The notes below the pieces were generated by a model that saw nothing but the letters and a program-made list of their open reading frames with translations, ran no database searches and was not told the DNA's origin. A program made the position numbers and the translations under genes. From Fischerella muscicola SAG 1427-1 = PCC 73103 (GTDB lineage: Bacteria > Cyanobacteriota > Cyanobacteriia > Cyanobacteriales > Nostocaceae): 33,830 nucleotides of DNA. Every line of letters starts with the position of its first letter. The first letter of the stretch is position 1. Location: the NCBI RefSeq assembly GCF_000317245.1, contig NZ_AJLJ01000073.1, forward strand, positions 1 through 33,830. Direction: 5' to 3'. Of the stretch, positions 7,262 to 14,849 are shown piece after piece.

Positions 7262-9043
7262 TTGACAGCAACAAGGATGAAAGCACATGCTGCTGTTAAA
7301 GCTCAATTATTCTGGCGCACTTCTATGCAAACGCTGCTCAATAACCGCTATCAAGTCATCCAAACTCTTGGCGGTGGTGGATTTGGGGAAACATTCTTAG
7401 CAGAAGATACACAAATGCCCTCCCGCCGTCGCTGTGTCATTAAGCAACTAAAACCGATTCAAGATAATCCCCAGGTTTACCAGTTAGTACAGCAACGATT
7501 TCAACGAGAAGCAGCAATTTTAGAAGAACTGGGTGATGGTAGCGATCAGATTCCTCGGTTATATGCCTACTTTTCGGAAAATGGACAATTCTACTTAGTA
7601 CAAGAGTATATTCAAGGACATACTCTCACCGAAAAAATGCAACAGCAAGGCTTAATGAGTGAGAGTGCAGTTAAAGAAATTCTCATCAGTATTTTGCCAG
7701 TTCTTGATTATGTCCACAGCAAAGGCATTGTTCACCGAGATATCAAGCCAGATAATATCCTGATTCGTTATGCAGATGGCAAACCCATATTAATTGACTT
7801 TGGTGCAGTTAAAGAAACAGTTGGAACAGTAATGACTCCTTCTGGGAATTCTACTCGGTCAATAGTAATTGGTACACCGGGATTTATGCCCAGCGAACAA
7901 ACTGTCGGACGCCCGATGTTTGCTAGCGATATATATAGTTTAGGTTTAACAGCAATTTATTTAATTACAGGCAAAATACCGCAAGAATTGGGAACCGATC
8001 CAGCCACAGGTGGAGTATTGTGGCGACAACATGCTTTAAATGTCACTCCCACTTTTGCAGCCATCTTAGATAAAGCAATTCAATTCCACACGAGCGATCG
8101 CTTTGTCAGTGCTAGAGAAATGTTGCAAGCACTAAACACAGGTACTGCACCATTTCCGCCTACTGTTCCCTATACGCCGCCTACTGTTCCCTATACGCCG
8201 CCTACTGTACCTCCAATTGCACCCACTGCACCTTACCAACCACCACCAGTAGCAACAGTACCATCTCCACAAACACCACAAAATACAGTCGCCGTTAGCC
8301 CAGCTAATTCCTATCAACCTCCCATCAATCAAAATACTGGTAGTGGAAACAGAGGAATATTAATTGGCTCCATTGTAGGTGGTTTAATAGGCGCATCTGT
8401 AATTATTGGTTTTGCCCTTAGTAATAGACAACAACCCGAACCAATTACCCAACAACCCACAACTTCACCGAGCGAACCAACCACAGCATCAGTAGAACCT
8501 GAACAATCAGCCACACTCTCAAAACCAACACCAACACCAACATCAACACCAGAGTCAAACTTTCCCATCACCTCCGGATCTTCCTCTGAAACTGTAGAAC
8601 CGCAGGAAACTGTATCACCAGAACCATCACCAGATAACAACACTATTGAACCCGTTACAAGCCAAACCCCCACTCCTGAAGAAACTACAGCAACCAACAC
8701 AGAAACTACTCGCCCATCCCCAGAAGAATTTATACAAAATTATTACGCGACCATCAATCAAGGACAATATCAAACAGCCTGGAATCAGTTATCCCCTAAC
8801 TACCAAAACAACAAACGTCTTCACCCCAACGGTTATCTTTCCTACATCGACTGGTGGGGAGGTAAAGTTCAACAGGTAGAAGTTGAACAAGTGAGCCTAG
8901 TAGAAAATAATACAGAAACAGCGGCTGTATCTGCTCAACTAAAATATGTACTGAAAACAGGACAAGAATCATCCAGTTTCGTCAACTTCTCCCTGCTATG
9001 GGACGCAGAAAATAATCAATGGGTGATTGCGAATACTAAGTAA
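7262..9043 (+). CDS. membrane-anchored Ser/Thr protein kinase with C-terminal NTF2-like domain
   Basis: A Hanks-type kinase. Numbering from TTG 7262 gives 593 residues; ATG 7277 or, more likely, ATG 7325 (MQTLLNNRYQ) would be shorter, and none has a good ribosome-binding site. Kinase domain about 30-290: glycine loop LGGGGFGETF, Lys61, catalytic HRDIKPDN with Asp160, DFG at 179-181, GTPGFMPSEQ in the activation segment. A proline-rich stretch with a 7-residue tandem repeat (PPTVPYT, from 299) follows. One membrane segment lies at about 365-387, then a Thr/Ser/Pro/Glu-rich linker, and an extracytoplasmic domain from about 480 (FIQNYYATINQGQYQTAW) resembling NTF2-like folds of cyanobacterial kinases. 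The cytoplasmic kinase is thus joined to an outside domain, probably the sensor. Substrates are unknown. Confidence 0.9.
   Translation: MTATRMKAHAAVKAQLFWRTSMQTLLNNRYQVIQTLGGGGFGETFLAEDTQMPSRRRCVIKQLKPIQDNPQVYQLVQQRFQREAAILEELGDGSDQIPRLYAYFSENGQFYLVQEYIQGHTLTEKMQQQGLMSESAVKEILISILPVLDYVHSKGIVHRDIKPDNILIRYADGKPILIDFGAVKETVGTVMTPSGNSTRSIVIGTPGFMPSEQTVGRPMFASDIYSLGLTAIYLITGKIPQELGTDPATGGVLWRQHALNVTPTFAAILDKAIQFHTSDRFVSAREMLQALNTGTAPFPPTVPYTPPTVPYTPPTVPPIAPTAPYQPPPVATVPSPQTPQNTVAVSPANSYQPPINQNTGSGNRGILIGSIVGGLIGASVIIGFALSNRQQPEPITQQPTTSPSEPTTASVEPEQSATLSKPTPTPTSTPESNFPITSGSSSETVEPQETVSPEPSPDNNTIEPVTSQTPTPEETTATNTETTRPSPEEFIQNYYATINQGQYQTAWNQLSPNYQNNKRLHPNGYLSYIDWWGGKVQQVEVEQVSLVENNTETAAVSAQLKYVLKTGQESSSFVNFSLLWDAENNQWVIANTK
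8156..8209 (+). repeat. 21-base in-frame tandem repeat in the kinase gene
   Basis: Two exact copies of a 21-base unit (8156-8176 and 8177-8197) followed by a partial third. They encode PPTVPYT twice in the proline-rich linker between the kinase domain and the membrane segment. Copy number can change without breaking the frame, so linker length may vary between strains. Confidence 0.85.
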
Positions 9044-9079
9044 TACCACCACATAATTTCTGAAGAGTTCCGAGGGGAC

Positions 9080-9112
9080 AGATCCCCGACTTTTTAAAAA
9101 AGTCGGGGATCT
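9080..9112. terminator. AGATCCCCGACTT palindrome, copy 2, between convergent genes
   Basis: A perfect palindrome with A/T-rich centre (GACTTTTTTAAAAAAGTC), 37 bases after the kinase stop and about 100 bases from the ABC ATPase stop on the other strand. Its symmetry and place between convergent genes fit a two-way terminator. It also belongs to the four-copy repeat family, so a repeat with no function is the alternative. Confidence 0.55.
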
Positions 9113-9209
9113 CACAGCCCATCAAAATCAATATAAACGCTTCTGCGGAATTAAAATGGCGATCGCCATCCCCAAATCCTCAAATATCCAAAATTCGTAA
9201 TGTAATACT

Positions 9210-10331
9210 TTAAGGTGCAGAAGGTGGATATAAACGATCACCTGTAGCAGTATCAAACACAAATAACTGACCCAAATCAATCTCCAACGTCAAGCGATCG
9301 CCTGGACGGGGACGTACATCTGCACCCACTTGTACATTTACCAGCACCCCCGAACTAGGTAAACTCGCACGAATCAAAGTCTCCCTTCCCAAAGGTTCCA
9401 CCACCTTCACCTCCACCACCAACTCCCCCAATTCTTCCTCTCTGTGTTCTCTGCGCCTCTGCGGTTCATTAATATTAATACTCTCCGGTCTCACACCCAA
9501 ATCAAACTCCAGTCCCTCCCGCAGATGCAACTTATCTTGCATATACGCAGTCACAGGTAACACCTGCCCATCCACAGCAAAACCCCCAGCCACATACTTA
9601 GCTGGTAAAATATTCATCGGTGGACTACCCAAAAAAGTAGCCACCATGCGGTTAGCTGGCTTGGCATAAATTTCTTGTGGTTCGCCAATCTGCTGAATTC
9701 GACCCCGATTCAACACCACAATCTGATCAGCTAACGTCATCGCCTCAACCTGATCATGAGTAACATATACCGTAGTAATGCCCAGCTTTTGATGTAACTC
9801 TTTTAACTCCGCCCGCGTATCATCTCGCAATTGAGCATCTAAATTTGATAGAGGTTCATCTAATAAAAATACCTGTGGTTGACGGGCGATCGCTCTTCCT
9901 AATGCTACCCGTTGTTGTTGTCCCCCGGAAAGTTGTTTGGGTTTACGTTCTAACAGATGTTCCAAAGCTAGCGATCGCGCCACCGTCATCACCCTTTCTT
10001 GCACAACTTTCGGATCTATTTTTCGCATCCGTAACCCAAAAGCAATATTTTCTGCCACTGTCATGTGTGGATACAGGGCATAATTTTGGAACACCATTGC
10101 GACATCTCTTTGTCTGGCGGGGACATTATTCATTAACTTATCCCCAATGTAAAGTTTGCCAGAAGTCGCAGTTTCTAAACCCGCAATGGTTCGTAAAATT
10201 GTAGACTTACCACAACCCGAAGGCCCTACCAAAACCCAAAATTCGCCATCGGGAATATCAAAGGTAATATCTTCGATTGCGGTGACATTGTTGAATTTAC
10301 GCTTAATGCTTTCGAGACTAACGCTAGCCAT
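9210..10331 (-). CDS. ABC transporter ATP-binding protein, UgpC/MalK-like
   Basis: The ATPase subunit of an importer of the sugar/glycerol-phosphate class, 373 residues, acting at the inner face of the plasma membrane. Visible motifs are Walker A GPSGCGKST (about 37-45), Q-loop FQNYALYPH, signature LSGGQQQR, Walker B VFLLDEPLSNLDA, and switch VTHD. From about residue 240 a regulatory TOBE/OB region follows, as in MalK. No permease or binding-protein gene is adjacent, which is usual for cyanobacterial ATPases shared by several sugar importers, so the substrate is open. The C-terminal region carries a charged insert (EPQRRREHREEEL) encoded by a dispersed DNA repeat at about 9434-9467. The gene converges on the kinase gene. 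Confidence 0.92.
   Translation of the reverse strand: MASVSLESIKRKFNNVTAIEDITFDIPDGEFWVLVGPSGCGKSTILRTIAGLETATSGKLYIGDKLMNNVPARQRDVAMVFQNYALYPHMTVAENIAFGLRMRKIDPKVVQERVMTVARSLALEHLLERKPKQLSGGQQQRVALGRAIARQPQVFLLDEPLSNLDAQLRDDTRAELKELHQKLGITTVYVTHDQVEAMTLADQIVVLNRGRIQQIGEPQEIYAKPANRMVATFLGSPPMNILPAKYVAGGFAVDGQVLPVTAYMQDKLHLREGLEFDLGVRPESININEPQRRREHREEELGELVVEVKVVEPLGRETLIRASLPSSGVLVNVQVGADVRPRPGDRLTLEIDLGQLFVFDTATGDRLYPPSAP
9434..9467. repeat. dispersed repeat (TGCGCCTCTGCGGTT type) inside a coding gene
   Basis: The plus-strand sequence TCTGTGTTCTCTGCGCC followed by TCTGCGGTTC is a small dispersed repeat I recognise from many cyanobacterial genomes, normally between genes. Here it lies inside the ABC ATPase gene, in frame, and reads as EPQRRREHREEEL on the minus strand, between two segments that look conserved (VRPESI and LGELVVEVKVVEPLG). 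Confidence 0.6.
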
Positions 10332-10394
10332 TGTTGTGATTATCGGCTGATTATCTGGCGAGGTGCGATCGCATTTTAACGTGAAAACTTTAGA

Positions 10395-10619
10395 TTACAG
10401 TAATGCGATAAACTCGTCTTTGCTGAGTTCAGCATCTCGCAGTATCTTAAGTAGCAATCCTTTACCTATAGTTTTACCAGTATGCACAGGTATTGTGACG
10501 ACCCGCCCATCTTCATGTTGCATCCGTACATGACTTCCTTTTTGACGTACAACTTGAAAACTTACTTTTTTAAGAGCATTAATCACTTCATCACCTGTGA
10601 TGGCTGGTAGTTTTGGCAT
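10395..10619 (-). CDS. hicA: HicA-type toxin (mRNA interferase)
   Basis: 74 residues, the normal HicA length. The double-stranded-RNA-binding-like fold carries the catalytic His in QKGSH (His30), with RMQHEDGRVVTIPVH and GLLLKILRDAELS as the family's typical later segments. HicA toxins cleave mRNA and are held inactive by HicB. The ATG overlaps the hicB stop by one base (TAATG), so translation is probably coupled. The order is antitoxin then toxin, opposite to the E. coli pair. Confidence 0.9.
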   Translation of the reverse strand: MPKLPAITGDEVINALKKVSFQVVRQKGSHVRMQHEDGRVVTIPVHTGKTIGKGLLLKILRDAELSKDEFIALL

Positions 10620-10837
10620 TAAATGACTACCTTTTGAATCCCTACAAATTCTGTGAAATTTGCATCAGTTTCTTCTTCCAAGCAAAGTTCAATCACTTCT
10701 TTAATATTGTTCATTAACTCATCAATTGTTTCTCCTTGGCTATAACAAGCTTTTAATTGTGGAACTTCGCCTACATAATATCCATCTTCATCTCGTTCAA
10801 TGATGACGTAGAATTCTCGCTTGTTGGTATCTAACAT
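10619..10837 (-). CDS. hicB: HicB-type antitoxin, short form
   Basis: 72 residues from ATG 10837; an upstream TTG would add 14 residues overlapping gun4 and is less likely. The HicB core is clear: FYVIIERDEDGYYVGEVPQL, then CYSQGETIDEL and an acidic helix ending EEETD. It should bind and block HicA. The protein ends right after this core, so the C-terminal helix-turn-helix or ribbon-helix-helix DNA-binding domain found in many HicB proteins is absent. The start lies four bases after the gun4 stop, with GGAG about ten bases upstream inside the end of gun4. This points to one transcript gun4-hicB-hicA. Confidence 0.88.
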   Translation of the reverse strand: MLDTNKREFYVIIERDEDGYYVGEVPQLKACYSQGETIDELMNNIKEVIELCLEEETDANFTEFVGIQKVVI

Positions 10838-10841
10838 AGCT

Positions 10842-11558
10842 TTATTTCTCCCAAGCTGGATGAGAAAGCAAAGACGCAATGACTCTGACTCCTCGCAGTT
10901 GATTAGAAAGAGGTAAATGACCTTTGGGGGCGGTTAAATCCCAGGTAAATTCTTGAGGGTAACGTGTCCAGTTATTACCTTTTTTCCAACCGATTTTTAC
11001 CCAAAGATTATCCCAATTTTTCCCTAAACCCAACCAGATTTCTCGTTGTACAGAAAAACCAAATTTACCTTCGGAGTGGACTAACCAAAGTTTGTTAATA
11101 GTTTGTAAGTCTGTAACTGGAAAATTGTCTACTTCGGTAAAATAAAGCCACTTGCGTTTGACTGCTTCTGCACCTGCAATTTCACACATTTTTTGTAGTG
11201 TCATGCGATCGCTAGCCTCGAAATCTTGAGTTGCTAGCAAATGTTGCAAAGGACTGTAATCAATACCGCACTCTGATTTTAGAGGCACAATACCTTGTGG
11301 AAAATGGGTTTGCAGAAAATCTTTAATTTGAGGCGAATCAGAGTTATACAACACTTGGTAAGCTTTACCATCAACCCAAGTAGCGGGAGTGTCGCGACGT
11401 TCCATTAAATATTCCATCAGGACATCGAATCCATTATTACCAAGGTTAGCTAGCTGTGGGATCGTTTGTTGTTGAACTTGCAGAGACCCAGCAACTAATT
11501 GGCCGCGTAGGGATTCAATGTCAGAAGATGAGCCTGATACAATCATTGGGTCTGTCAT
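10842..11558 (-). CDS. gun4: Gun4, activator of magnesium chelatase
   Basis: 238 residues from ATG 11558; the frame stays open to a TTG at 11663, but the known cyanobacterial Gun4 is close to 233 residues, favouring this ATG. The N-terminal helical part (about 10-100: SLRGQLVAGSLQVQQQTIP) precedes the GUN4 core, which begins at ASDRMTLQKMCEIAG and includes WLYFTEVDNFPVTDLQTI, FGFSVQREIWLGLG and WTRYPQEFTWDL. Gun4 binds protoporphyrin IX and Mg-protoporphyrin and stimulates Mg-chelatase (ChlH/I/D), the first committed step of chlorophyll synthesis, at or near membranes. Because it has the N-terminal domain and is the usual length, it is probably the functional Gun4 rather than a stray GUN4-domain fusion. 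Its position upstream of hicBA is unusual. Confidence 0.9.
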   Translation of the reverse strand: MTDPMIVSGSSSDIESLRGQLVAGSLQVQQQTIPQLANLGNNGFDVLMEYLMERRDTPATWVDGKAYQVLYNSDSPQIKDFLQTHFPQGIVPLKSECGIDYSPLQHLLATQDFEASDRMTLQKMCEIAGAEAVKRKWLYFTEVDNFPVTDLQTINKLWLVHSEGKFGFSVQREIWLGLGKNWDNLWVKIGWKKGNNWTRYPQEFTWDLTAPKGHLPLSNQLRGVRVIASLLSHPAWEK

Positions 11559-11673
11559 GCCATTACTCAGAAAATGCGATCGGTGAACAAGCGATAAACA
11601 ATAAAATTTTGTAGATGGGCAAACATTAGTAGCGTAGAGTAGTTTACAGGAAATTGCCCCCAAAGCCTACTCA

Positions 11674-11841
11674 TTATATACCTGCATCATCCTGAGATGT
11701 GTCAGTGGTTGTAGAACCTAGTGATCTGATAAACTCTCGCAAAATATCCGTTTTGGTTCTGCCTACAGCTTGACAGTGGGATTCTAACATTGCGAACTCT
11801 TGCTCAGTCACCCTGATAGTGATCTCTCTTTTATTCTTCAT
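11674..11841 (-). CDS. small ribbon-helix-helix (CopG-like) DNA-binding protein
   Basis: A 55-residue gene read on the minus strand from ATG 11841 to TAA 11674-11676. The protein begins MKNKREITIRVTEQEFAML and continues with SHCQAVGRTKTDILREFIRS. A beta strand with alternating residues (EITIRVT) followed by two helices separated by VGRTKTD is the typical ribbon-helix-helix pattern of CopG/Arc-like regulators and antitoxins. The last 13 residues are polar and disordered-looking. The start has no strong ribosome-binding site. It lies 115 bases upstream of the gun4 start in the same direction, so it may regulate gun4-hicBA or act as an unpaired antitoxin. The frame and composition look genuine; the function is inferred. 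Confidence 0.7.
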   Translation of the reverse strand: MKNKREITIRVTEQEFAMLESHCQAVGRTKTDILREFIRSLGSTTTDTSQDDAGI

Positions 11842-12161
11842 TGCTGTCTTTTTGCTGTATATTCCCAGAGTATACCAATTACGTCCCTAAGCGGTAAGAT
11901 AGCATCGAAACAGAGGATAAGGGATCAGGGATTGGGGATTGGGAAATAATTTTGGTCTGTGGTTTCCAGTCCCTTATACTCTTCTCCAGAGGGGAAAACT
12001 CTGTCTGCTGGCTTGCTCAATCACAAAGTACAGCAAAATATCTGATTGCTGTTTGTTGTTTATTGTTTTGAATTAATGATCTAGCAACAAACAAAGACCA
12101 ACTACCAATTATCAACAAATATGGCAGCTGATGTCGCTGCACCACAATCAGGAGTGTGTGA
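11842..12161. other. divergent spacer between RHH gene and icd
   Basis: About 320 bases likely to carry the promoters for the minus-strand RHH/gun4 group and for icd. It contains degenerate heptamer runs (AGGGATCAGGGATTGGGGATTGGG, about 11917-11943). The icd ribosome-binding site CAGGAG sits 8-13 bases before its ATG. No exact NtcA site (GTA-N8-TAC) was found; the closest match has a 7-base gap. Confidence 0.5.
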
Positions 12162-13583
12162 ATGTACGAAAAAATTACTCCCCCCTCAACCGGAGCAAAA
12201 ATTACTTTCAAAAATGGTGAACCAACTGTTCCTGATAATCCAATCATCCCTTTTATTCGGGGTGATGGTACTGGGATTGATATCTGGCCAGCAGCCCAAA
12301 AAGTATTTGATGCTGCCGTAGAAGTAGCATACAAAGGCAAACGAAAAATTAGCTGGTTCAAGGTATATGCTGGTGATGAAGCTTGCGAATTATACGGAAC
12401 ATACCAGTATTTACCCCAGGATACTCTGACAGCCATTCAGGAATACGGTGTTGCAATCAAAGGGCCTTTGACCACTCCTGTGGGCGGTGGTATTCGCTCG
12501 CTGAATGTTGCTTTACGGCAAATTTTTGACCTTTATGCTTGCGTACGTCCTTGTCGGTACTACGCAGGTACGCCTTCTCCCCACAAAAGTCCAGAAAAAC
12601 TCGATGTAATTGTTTATCGGGAAAATACTGAAGATATCTATTTGGGAATCGAATGGAAACAAGGTAGTGAAATTGGCGATCGCCTCATTTCATACCTCAA
12701 CAAAGAACTTATCCCCGCGACACCAGAACACGGTAAAAAACAAATTCCCCTCGACTCTGGTATTGGTATTAAACCAATCAGTAAAACTGGTTCCCAGCGC
12801 TTGGTAAGACGCGCCATCAAACACGCCCTGCAACTACCCAAACACAAACAGATGGTGACTTTGGTACATAAGGGCAACATTATGAAGTACACTGAAGGCG
12901 CTTTCCGTGATTGGGGTTACGAACTCGCAACCAGTGAATTTCGGCAAGAGTGTATCACTGAACGGGAATCTTGGATTTTAGGCAACAAAGAGAAAAACCC
13001 CAACATCACGGCAGAGGAAAACGCTCGGATGGTTGATCCTGGCTTTGATGCTTTGACCACAGAGAAAAAAGCCCAAATTGTCAAGGAAGTAGAAACAGTT
13101 CTTAACTCTATTTGGGACACACACGGTAATGGTAAATGGAAAGACAAGGTGATGGTCAATGACCGCATCGCTGATAGTATTTTCCAACAAATCCAAACTC
13201 GACCAGATGAGTATTCGATTCTGGCGACAATGAACTTGAATGGCGATTATTTGTCAGATGCAGCCGCCGCCATTGTTGGTGGACTGGGAATGGGGCCAGG
13301 GGCAAATATTGGCGATGAATGCGCGGTTTTTGAAGCTACCCACGGTACAGCACCCAAACACGCTGGCTTGGATCGGATTAATCCTGGGTCGGTGATTTTG
13401 TCTGGTGTGATGATGCTGGAATATTTAGGATGGCAAGAAGCAGCAGACTTGATCAAAAAAGGTCTTGGAGATGCGATCGCCAACCGTCAAGTTACCTACG
13501 ACTTAGCACGGTTAATGGAACCACCTGTTGAACCTTTGAAGTGTTCAGAATTTGCGGAAGCGATTATCAAACACTTTAGTTAA
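12162..13583 (+). CDS. icd: NADP-dependent isocitrate dehydrogenase
   Basis: 473 residues. It oxidatively decarboxylates isocitrate to 2-oxoglutarate with NADP, giving the carbon skeleton for ammonium assimilation and the 2-oxoglutarate nitrogen signal; cytoplasmic. Substrate residues match the E. coli enzyme even in number: Ser113, Asn115, Arg119 (RSLNVALRQ), Arg129, Arg153, Tyr160. [17 protein letters not shown] gives the metal-binding aspartates, and [11 protein letters not shown] the cofactor loop. It is longer than the roughly 416-residue E. coli enzyme because of an internal insertion (about 260-330), a known feature of cyanobacterial forms. ATG 12162 has a good AGGAG site. Confidence 0.97.
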   Translation: MYEKITPPSTGAKITFKNGEPTVPDNPIIPFIRGDGTGIDIWPAAQKVFDAAVEVAYKGKRKISWFKVYAGDEACELYGTYQYLPQDTLTAIQEYGVAIKGPLTTPVGGGIRSLNVALRQIFDLYACVRPCRYYAGTPSPHKSPEKLDVIVYRENTEDIYLGIEWKQGSEIGDRLISYLNKELIPATPEHGKKQIPLDSGIGIKPISKTGSQRLVRRAIKHALQLPKHKQMVTLVHKGNIMKYTEGAFRDWGYELATSEFRQECITERESWILGNKEKNPNITAEENARMVDPGFDALTTEKKAQIVKEVETVLNSIWDTHGNGKWKDKVMVNDRIADSIFQQIQTRPDEYSILATMNLNGDYLSDAAAAIVGGLGMGPGANIGDECAVFEATHGTAPKHAGLDRINPGSVILSGVMMLEYLGWQEAADLIKKGLGDAIANRQVTYDLARLMEPPVEPLKCSEFAEAIIKHFS

Positions 13584-14203
13584 ATATCAGCTTCAGTAGC
13601 GTGTGTTATGGTAAAGCCTAACGCATCTTTTCAAGAGTAAAACATAGCCATCCTATTTGATTTGCACACAGATCCCCGACTTTTTAGAAAAGTCGGGGAT
13701 CTTAATTGTTCGCTGAAGCATAAGCTTCCTGTGCTTCAGTTGATAAAACAACTTCATACATCTGAGCGGATATTTCTTTACACCATTTTCCAAGTACAAT
13801 AGACCACCCAGCCAGAGCATATGACAACGTTGTGCTTCTATAGTATTGATGTACTTAAATTTAGGAAAAAATTGCTATAAGTTAAACTTTGACACCCAAG
13901 CGATCGCATTTTTTTATGATTTAGCCTTCTCAAATCAAAGTTATTGTTTAGTACAAACAAGAAGTAATTTAAAATACATTAATTATCTTGCTTTAAGCAA
14001 AACTGAGACATCAAATTAGTTATTTTTGGATTTTTCTTTATATTTATTTATATTTCTTTAGATATGTTTATATTCCTACTACAGTCAGAGGTAGATAACA
14101 CCAAAGTAAGAGGAAATATAGAAGAAAAAGGTTTTGTTTTGGAAGAGCCTCATTTTTTGAGTCTCTTCTCATAAAATCACACATTTAATAAATATTTTGT
14201 TGT
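13584..14203. other. 620-base spacer after icd
   Basis: Contains the palindrome copy at 13670-13702, then a hairpin with arms CTGAAGCA (13713-13720) and TGCTTCAG (13732-13739). After one HIP1-type site near 13902 the rest is very AT-rich, with runs such as TTTATATTTATTTATATTTC before the response-regulator gene. No gene or clear promoter was found. Confidence 0.6.
13670..13702. repeat. AGATCCCCGACTT palindrome, copy 3
   Basis: AGATCCCCGACTTTTT and its complement with one central mismatch (TTTTTAGAAAA), 87 bases after the icd stop. Same family as the copies at 6955, 9080 and 14719. Confidence 0.85.
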
Positions 14204-14596
14204 ATGAGTTGTATATTTTCTGAAGAAAATTTGAAGAAAACACAAATTCTTGTTGTTGACGATGTGATCGATAATTCTTTGCTACTGGCAACAATCCTAG
14301 AGTCTGAAGGTTATCAAGTTGACATTGCTTCTGGTGGATACACAGCAATTGCCAAAATAGAAGCGAATCCACCAGACTTAGTGTTATTAGATTTAATGAT
14401 GCCAGAACTTGATGGTTATGAGGTAGCCAAATGGATTCGACAAAATCAGCCTTCGGTTGCGATTGTGATAGTGACAGCTTATGATGAATTGCCAACATTT
14501 GAGCAGCAACAATTACAAGTAAATGGATTTCTGCACAAGCCGATCAATATTGATGAATTATTGACGCAAGTGCAAGCTCTCCTTGAGCCTGAATGA
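14204..14596 (+). CDS. single-domain response regulator (CheY-like)
   Basis: 130 residues consisting of one receiver domain. The acidic pair Asp19-Asp20 (ILVVDD), phospho-acceptor Asp63 (LVLLDLMMPELDGYE), Thr91 (VIVTAYDE) and Lys112 (FLHKPINIDELL) are all present, so it should be phosphorylatable. With no output domain it must act by binding partners or passing phosphate on. No histidine kinase is adjacent, so it is an orphan here. The ATG at 14204 lacks an evident Shine-Dalgarno sequence and is preceded by a long AT-rich leader. Confidence 0.92.
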   Translation: MSCIFSEENLKKTQILVVDDVIDNSLLLATILESEGYQVDIASGGYTAIAKIEANPPDLVLLDLMMPELDGYEVAKWIRQNQPSVAIVIVTAYDELPTFEQQQLQVNGFLHKPINIDELLTQVQALLEPE

Positions 14597-14610
14597 AAAC
14601 AAGAGGGGCG

Positions 14611-14648
14611 CGGGGATTGGGGACAAAACAATTCAAAATTCAAAATTA
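14611..14648. repeat. composite repeat GGGGACAAAACAATTCAAAATT, copy A
   Basis: A G-rich stretch leading into ACAAAACAATTCAAAATTC. The reverse complement of essentially the same composite occurs at 23678-23711 with one difference (GTTTCG for GTTTTG). It belongs to the heptamer-type repeats common in this genome. Confidence 0.65.
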
Positions 14649-14654
14649 TGACTA

Positions 14655-14824
14655 TTGTAGAGACGCGTAGACGCTCGTAATAGTCCACCCGATTGATTTT
14701 GACAGGTTGCGGTTGTTCAGATCCCCGACTTTTTCAAAAAGTCGGGGATCTATGACCTCTCATAATTTGTTTGGTGGACTAGTAAGAGCGGCTTCAAGGT
14801 AAGAATATAATCGCGTCTCTACAA
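14655..14824. repeat. nested three-level inverted repeat
   Basis: Outer arms TTGTAGAGACGCG (14655-14667) and CGCGTCTCTACAA (14812-14824) match over 13 bases. Middle arms TAGTCCACC (14681-14689) and GGTGGACTA (14773-14781) match over 9. The inner 33-base AGATCCCCGACTT palindrome lies at 14719-14751. The three centres fall within about nine bases of each other. The structure sits between the convergent response-regulator and TPR genes. Confidence 0.7.
14719..14751. repeat. AGATCCCCGACTT palindrome, copy 4
   Basis: Perfect palindrome apart from the central base (GACTTTTTCAAAAAGTC). It lies between the convergent response-regulator and TPR genes and could end both transcripts. It is the inner element of the nested inverted repeat. 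Confidence 0.85.
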
Positions 14825-14849
14825 ATGCCCAATGCCCGTTCCCCGTTCC

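Noticed and set aside
8132..8700. Two minus-strand open frames opposite the kinase linker.
   Set aside because: They are Trp/Gly/Val-biased shadows of the Pro/Thr-rich codons in the real gene.
11871..11883. GTATACCAATTAC upstream of icd as a possible NtcA site.
   Set aside because: The gap between GTA and TAC is 7 bases, whereas NtcA sites have 8. It lies far upstream and cannot be claimed.
12017..12436. A 139-codon open frame antisense to the start of icd.
   Set aside because: It overlaps the strongly conserved icd coding region, has no recognisable motif, and looks like a shadow frame.
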